A DNA stretch of 37,588 bases from Alphaproteobacteria bacterium (GTDB lineage Bacteria; Pseudomonadota; Alphaproteobacteria; Micavibrionales; Micavibrionaceae): positions 1-37,588 of the forward strand of contig JAGRKB010000056.1 in NCBI GenBank assembly GCA_020442425.1, written 5' to 3'. Under the pieces are notes generated by a model that worked only from the letters and a program-made list of their open reading frames with translations, was not told where the DNA came from and made no database searches. Of the stretch, positions 35,130-37,588 are shown piece after piece (within the stretch, counting starts at the first letter, position 1; each line of letters starts with the position of its first letter). The position numbers and the translations under genes were made by a program.

Positions 35130-35378
35130 ATGCCGAAGATGAAGACCAAAAGCGCCGCTAAAAAGCGCTTCAAAGTGACCGGTTCTGGTCAGGTTAAATT
35201 CAAACCTGCTAAAATGCGTCACATGCAAATGAACAAACCGAAATCCATGAAACGTAAAGCGCGTGGAACTTCCATTTTGGCTGAAATGGACGGACGTATC
35301 ATTCTTGAAAACTTCCTGCCTTACCAACGCGGTAAAAGCAAAGCCAATCCGAGCCCGGCTCCGGTTGAAAACGAATAG
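35130..35378 (+). CDS. rpmI: 50S ribosomal protein L35
   Basis: An 82-residue basic ribosomal protein. MPKMKTKSAAKKRFKVTGSG is the family N-terminus and ILENFLPY the conserved end. After it comes a tail of about 15 residues (Lys/Pro/Glu-rich), making this L35 longer than the usual 64-67 residues. Strong Shine-Dalgarno AAGGAG 6 nt upstream. Followed by rplT after 14 nt. Confidence 0.97.
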   Translation: MPKMKTKSAAKKRFKVTGSGQVKFKPAKMRHMQMNKPKSMKRKARGTSILAEMDGRIILENFLPYQRGKSKANPSPAPVENE

Positions 35379-35392
35379 GATAGGAGAGAAAG

Positions 35393-35749
35393 ATGTCCCG
35401 AGTTAAAAAAGGTTCCCCACGTGCACACGCACGCCACGTAAAAGTTTTGAAATTGGCTAAAGGTTACCGCGGCCGTTCCAAGAATTGTTACCGTATTGCT
35501 TTAGAACGCGTTGAAAAAGCGTTGCGCTATGCATACCGTGACCGTCGTAACAAGAAACGTGATTTCCGTGCATTGTGGATTCAACGTATCAACGCGGCAG
35601 TTCGCGAACACGGCCTGACCTACTCCCGTTTCATGGGCGCAGTCAACAAAGCCGGTATCGCAGTTGACCGTAAAGTATTGGCTGAATTGGCTGTAAATGA
35701 TGCAGCAGCATTCAAAGCCATCGTTGACCAAGTTAAAAAAGCCGCTTAA
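35393..35749 (+). CDS. rplT: 50S ribosomal protein L20
   Basis: A 118-residue rRNA-binding protein needed early in 50S assembly and, in other bacteria, a repressor of its own operon. Family marks are [38 protein letters not shown] and [13 protein letters not shown]. Length is typical. The TAGGAGAG sequence gives a good ribosome binding site. Second gene of a two-gene operon; pheS, often found downstream, is absent. Confidence 0.98.
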   Translation: MSRVKKGSPRAHARHVKVLKLAKGYRGRSKNCYRIALERVEKALRYAYRDRRNKKRDFRALWIQRINAAVREHGLTYSRFMGAVNKAGIAVDRKVLAELAVNDAAAFKAIVDQVKKAA

Positions 35750-35776
35750 TTTTCATAGCGCTTAAATAGAATTCGG

Positions 35777-35800
35777 AAATGGCCCTTCGGGGCCATTTTT
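35777..35800 (+). terminator. Rho-independent terminator of rpmI-rplT
   Basis: The stem AAATGGCCC / GGGCCATTT closes a TTCG tetraloop (35786-35789) and ends in a T-run. It lies 27 nt after the rplT stop. The A-run before and T-run after the stem suggest it may work in both directions. Confidence 0.95.
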
Positions 35801-35826
35801 CATGAATCTTTACAAGATGTTAACAA

Positions 35827-35857
35827 AGACTCCCTAAATCTGGATATGTAGGAGTCT
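35827..35857 (+). promoter_or_regulatory. Hairpin overlapping the autotransporter ribosome binding site
   Basis: AGACTCC (35827-35833) pairs with GGAGTCT (35851-35857). TA/TA pairing extends the stem across a bulged C, with a 12-nt loop. The GGAG used as Shine-Dalgarno, 5 nt before the ATG at 35860, is wholly inside the right arm, so folding would block initiation. Confidence 0.5.
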
Positions 35858-35859
35858 CT

Positions 35860-37588
35860 ATGCGTTCCCTGTTAACACTCACACTGACCGGATTACTGCT
35901 CAGCTCGACCAGCGCACTGGCCGAGCCGTCTAATCTGATTGATTTAGGAGATTTGCCAGGGGGGGCGCCCGTCACATTCTCGGAAGGAATTAGTAATGAT
36001 GGGCTGGTACCAATTGGTCGTAGTAGCTCAATCAATGGTATTGAAGCTTACTATTGGACAAGTGGTACTGGAATAGTTGGGATTAGCGATTTTCCCGGAG
36101 GGTTATATACGAGTATAGCCCTCGGGGTAAATGGAGATGGGAGTGTTATTGTTGGAGAAGGGTATACAGCATCTGGCGCAACTGCATTCCGTTGGACCAG
36201 TGGTACTGGGCTGGTTTCTTTGGGGGACTTTGCAGGAGGAATAACATCAAGTAGATCTTTTGCAGTGAATAATGATGGAACAGTTGTTGTAGGCTATGGT
36301 TATGTTGCTAGTGGCCAACAAGCATTTCGATGGACTTCAGGCAGTGGTCTTGTTGGGTTAGGAGAGCTTCCTGGTGGTATCTATCTTAGTAGTGCATCGG
36401 ATGTTAGTGGTGATGGTAGCATCGTTATAGGAAAGTCCTTTTCTGCAAATGGGAGCGAAGCATTTCGTTGGACCAGTGGTACTGGCATGGTTGGTCTGGG
36501 AGACTTGCCGGGAGGTAGTTTTTCGAGCTCTGCAAGCGGTATCAGCTCTGATGGCACGGTCATTGTTGGTAGTGGAACGTCGGCCTCTGGTTCAGAGGCA
36601 TTTCGTTGGACCAGTGGTACCGGCATGGTCGGCCTTGGTGATTTGGCTGGAGGGAGTTTTAATAGTTCTGCTAAAGCAGTCAATGCAGATGGTACAGTCA
36701 TTGTTGGTTTTGGTACAAATGCATCTGGTTCTGTTGCCATGATTTGGGATCAGGCGAATGGTATGCGAGATCTGGAAAGTGTTCTGTCAGGCCTTGGAGT
36801 TGACTTGACAGGTTGGGTCCTTAAGTCATCTGAAGGAGTCAGCGACAATGGAGAGCGTATCGTCGGAGAGGCTACCTACTCAGGAAATTTTGTGGCTTTT
36901 CTGGCAATTGTATCAGATTCATTGGTTGGTCTCACAACTGTTGACGGGCTAGCAGAATCCCTAAGCGAGGCGCGTGTAGTGCATCAACAAGCAACATCAC
37001 AAATGGGTGTATATAATTCTCGCGGATTGTTTTTGGCACGGAATGCGATGAGCTATTTTCCGAAGGCTGTGGCCCCTCAGAAAGTGCGTGTTTCTCCTTC
37101 AGATATTGAGCCTGCTGCGGGGGAAGAAAGTGTAATGGGCAGTGGATATTTCTCTCCTGAGAAATGGGCGTTTTATTCGCTGGGGTCATTTGCGATGGGT
37201 CAGGAAAACAATCCCGATAGTCATGCGGTGGATGGATCGGTCGGGGCTTTATACCGCGCCGATAAAAACTGGATCGTGGGTGGTGGGATGATCTCAGGGC
37301 AATCGAGCATTGATTTGGGCAACGGCGGAACAAATATTCTGGAATCTTATGGCGGAGAGATTTTATCGTCTTACCAACACCCAAGCGGAGTAAGGCTCTA
37401 TCTGATTGGTTTCGCATCTTATCTCACACTTGATAGTTCACGCGGGTATATGAATGGTGGCGGACGGAGTTATTCCTATGGTGAGAGTGAAGGCTATGGG
37501 TATGGCGGGTCTGCACGTTTGGGATATGAGATGGATGTTTTGCCGGAACGCGGTTTTACCGCAACGCCTTATATCGAGGCAGAATATT
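35860..37588 (+). CDS. Autotransporter with HAF-repeat passenger, 3' end outside window
   Basis: The frame stays open from the ATG at 35860 to the last base (576 codons and still open), so the gene is partial. A signal peptide (about 1-21, ending SALA) is followed by six 46-residue units resembling HAF-family extracellular repeats. Each runs roughly GLGDLPGG, then DGTVIVG, then SEAFRWTSGTGMV. After a connecting region (about 310-420) the sequence turns into alternating aromatic/polar strands such as WAFYSLGSFAMG and VGALYRADKNWIVGGGMI. That is typical of the start of a C-terminal autotransporter beta-barrel (type V secretion). About 150 or more residues of barrel are probably missing. Likely a surface adhesin or beta-propeller-like passenger; its target is unknown. 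Preceded by GGAG within a hairpin. Confidence 0.85.
   Translation, partial: MRSLLTLTLTGLLLSSTSALAEPSNLIDLGDLPGGAPVTFSEGISNDGLVPIGRSSSINGIEAYYWTSGTGIVGISDFPGGLYTSIALGVNGDGSVIVGEGYTASGATAFRWTSGTGLVSLGDFAGGITSSRSFAVNNDGTVVVGYGYVASGQQAFRWTSGSGLVGLGELPGGIYLSSASDVSGDGSIVIGKSFSANGSEAFRWTSGTGMVGLGDLPGGSFSSSASGISSDGTVIVGSGTSASGSEAFRWTSGTGMVGLGDLAGGSFNSSAKAVNADGTVIVGFGTNASGSVAMIWDQANGMRDLESVLSGLGVDLTGWVLKSSEGVSDNGERIVGEATYSGNFVAFLAIVSDSLVGLTTVDGLAESLSEARVVHQQATSQMGVYNSRGLFLARNAMSYFPKAVAPQKVRVSPSDIEPAAGEESVMGSGYFSPEKWAFYSLGSFAMGQENNPDSHAVDGSVGALYRADKNWIVGGGMISGQSSIDLGNGGTNILESYGGEILSSYQHPSGVRLYLIGFASYLTLDSSRGYMNGGGRSYSYGESEGYGYGGSARLGYEMDVLPERGFTATPYIEAEY
35935..36762 (+). repeat. Six tandem 138-bp units encoding HAF repeats
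   Basis: Units start at 35935, 36073, 36211, 36349, 36487 and 36625. Equivalent codons, for example the Ala of EAFRWTSG, recur at 36046, 36184, 36322, 36460, 36598 and 36736, exactly 138 bp apart with no indels. Units 4 and 5 are most alike in DNA; units 1 and 6 are the most diverged. Confidence 0.85.

Noticed and set aside
36381..36740. Proline-rich minus-strand open frame in the autotransporter
   Set aside because: It is the complement of the 138-bp HAF repeats; the plus-strand frame has the signal peptide, ribosome binding site and family motifs.

Overview
The window looks like a chromosomal segment of a Gram-negative alphaproteobacterium with moderate, fairly AT-rich composition (judged by eye). 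Pointers are the membrane-anchored CycM-type cytochrome c, monofunctional prephenate dehydratase with ACT domain, LolA, RmuC, the rpmH-rnpA-yidD-yidC-engB run, and a large serralysin/RTX protease. A Micavibrio-like or Rhodospirillales-related lineage would fit, but this is an impression and not a placement. No tRNA, rRNA, CRISPR array, integrase or transposase was seen, and no stretch above 300 bases lacks a gene.

Layout. 1-5.0 kb (minus): a secreted serralysin-type RTX metalloprotease and the FtsK DNA translocase. 5.2-8.6 kb: a DUF898 membrane protein coupled to an M48 protease, a His/Cys-rich small protein and an unknown membrane protein. 8.6-14.8 kb: pheA, cytochrome c, a small membrane ORF, uvrD/pcrA, lolA and rmuC. 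14.8-19.3 kb: a pilin-like protein, then the minus-strand ribosomal/membrane-biogenesis cluster engB-yidC-yidD-rnpA-rpmH with a clear rpmH promoter. 19.3-25.4 kb: an unknown protein, an intergenic hairpin-rich element, ornithine aminotransferase, a patatin-like lipase and polA (the last two overlap by 4 bp).

25.4-31.35 kb is the most unusual part: four consecutive, tightly packed genes encoding exported paralogous proteins that I cannot assign to a described family. They share a core with a signature around DQICRFGT, three conserved core cysteines and a conserved C-terminal helical segment. Each has a different N-terminus with its own cysteine cluster, and the fourth has gained about 250 residues of beta-rich sequence. 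A secreted DUF1223 protein with a CxxC motif faces them convergently. This is the best candidate for an undescribed envelope system.

32.3-35.8 kb: gpt, a LemA/M48 protease pair, a small unknown gene, and a self-contained rpmI-rplT operon with its own promoter and UUCG-loop terminator. 35.86 kb to the end: a 3'-truncated autotransporter whose passenger is six HAF repeats of exactly 138 bp, preceded by a hairpin that would bury its ribosome binding site.
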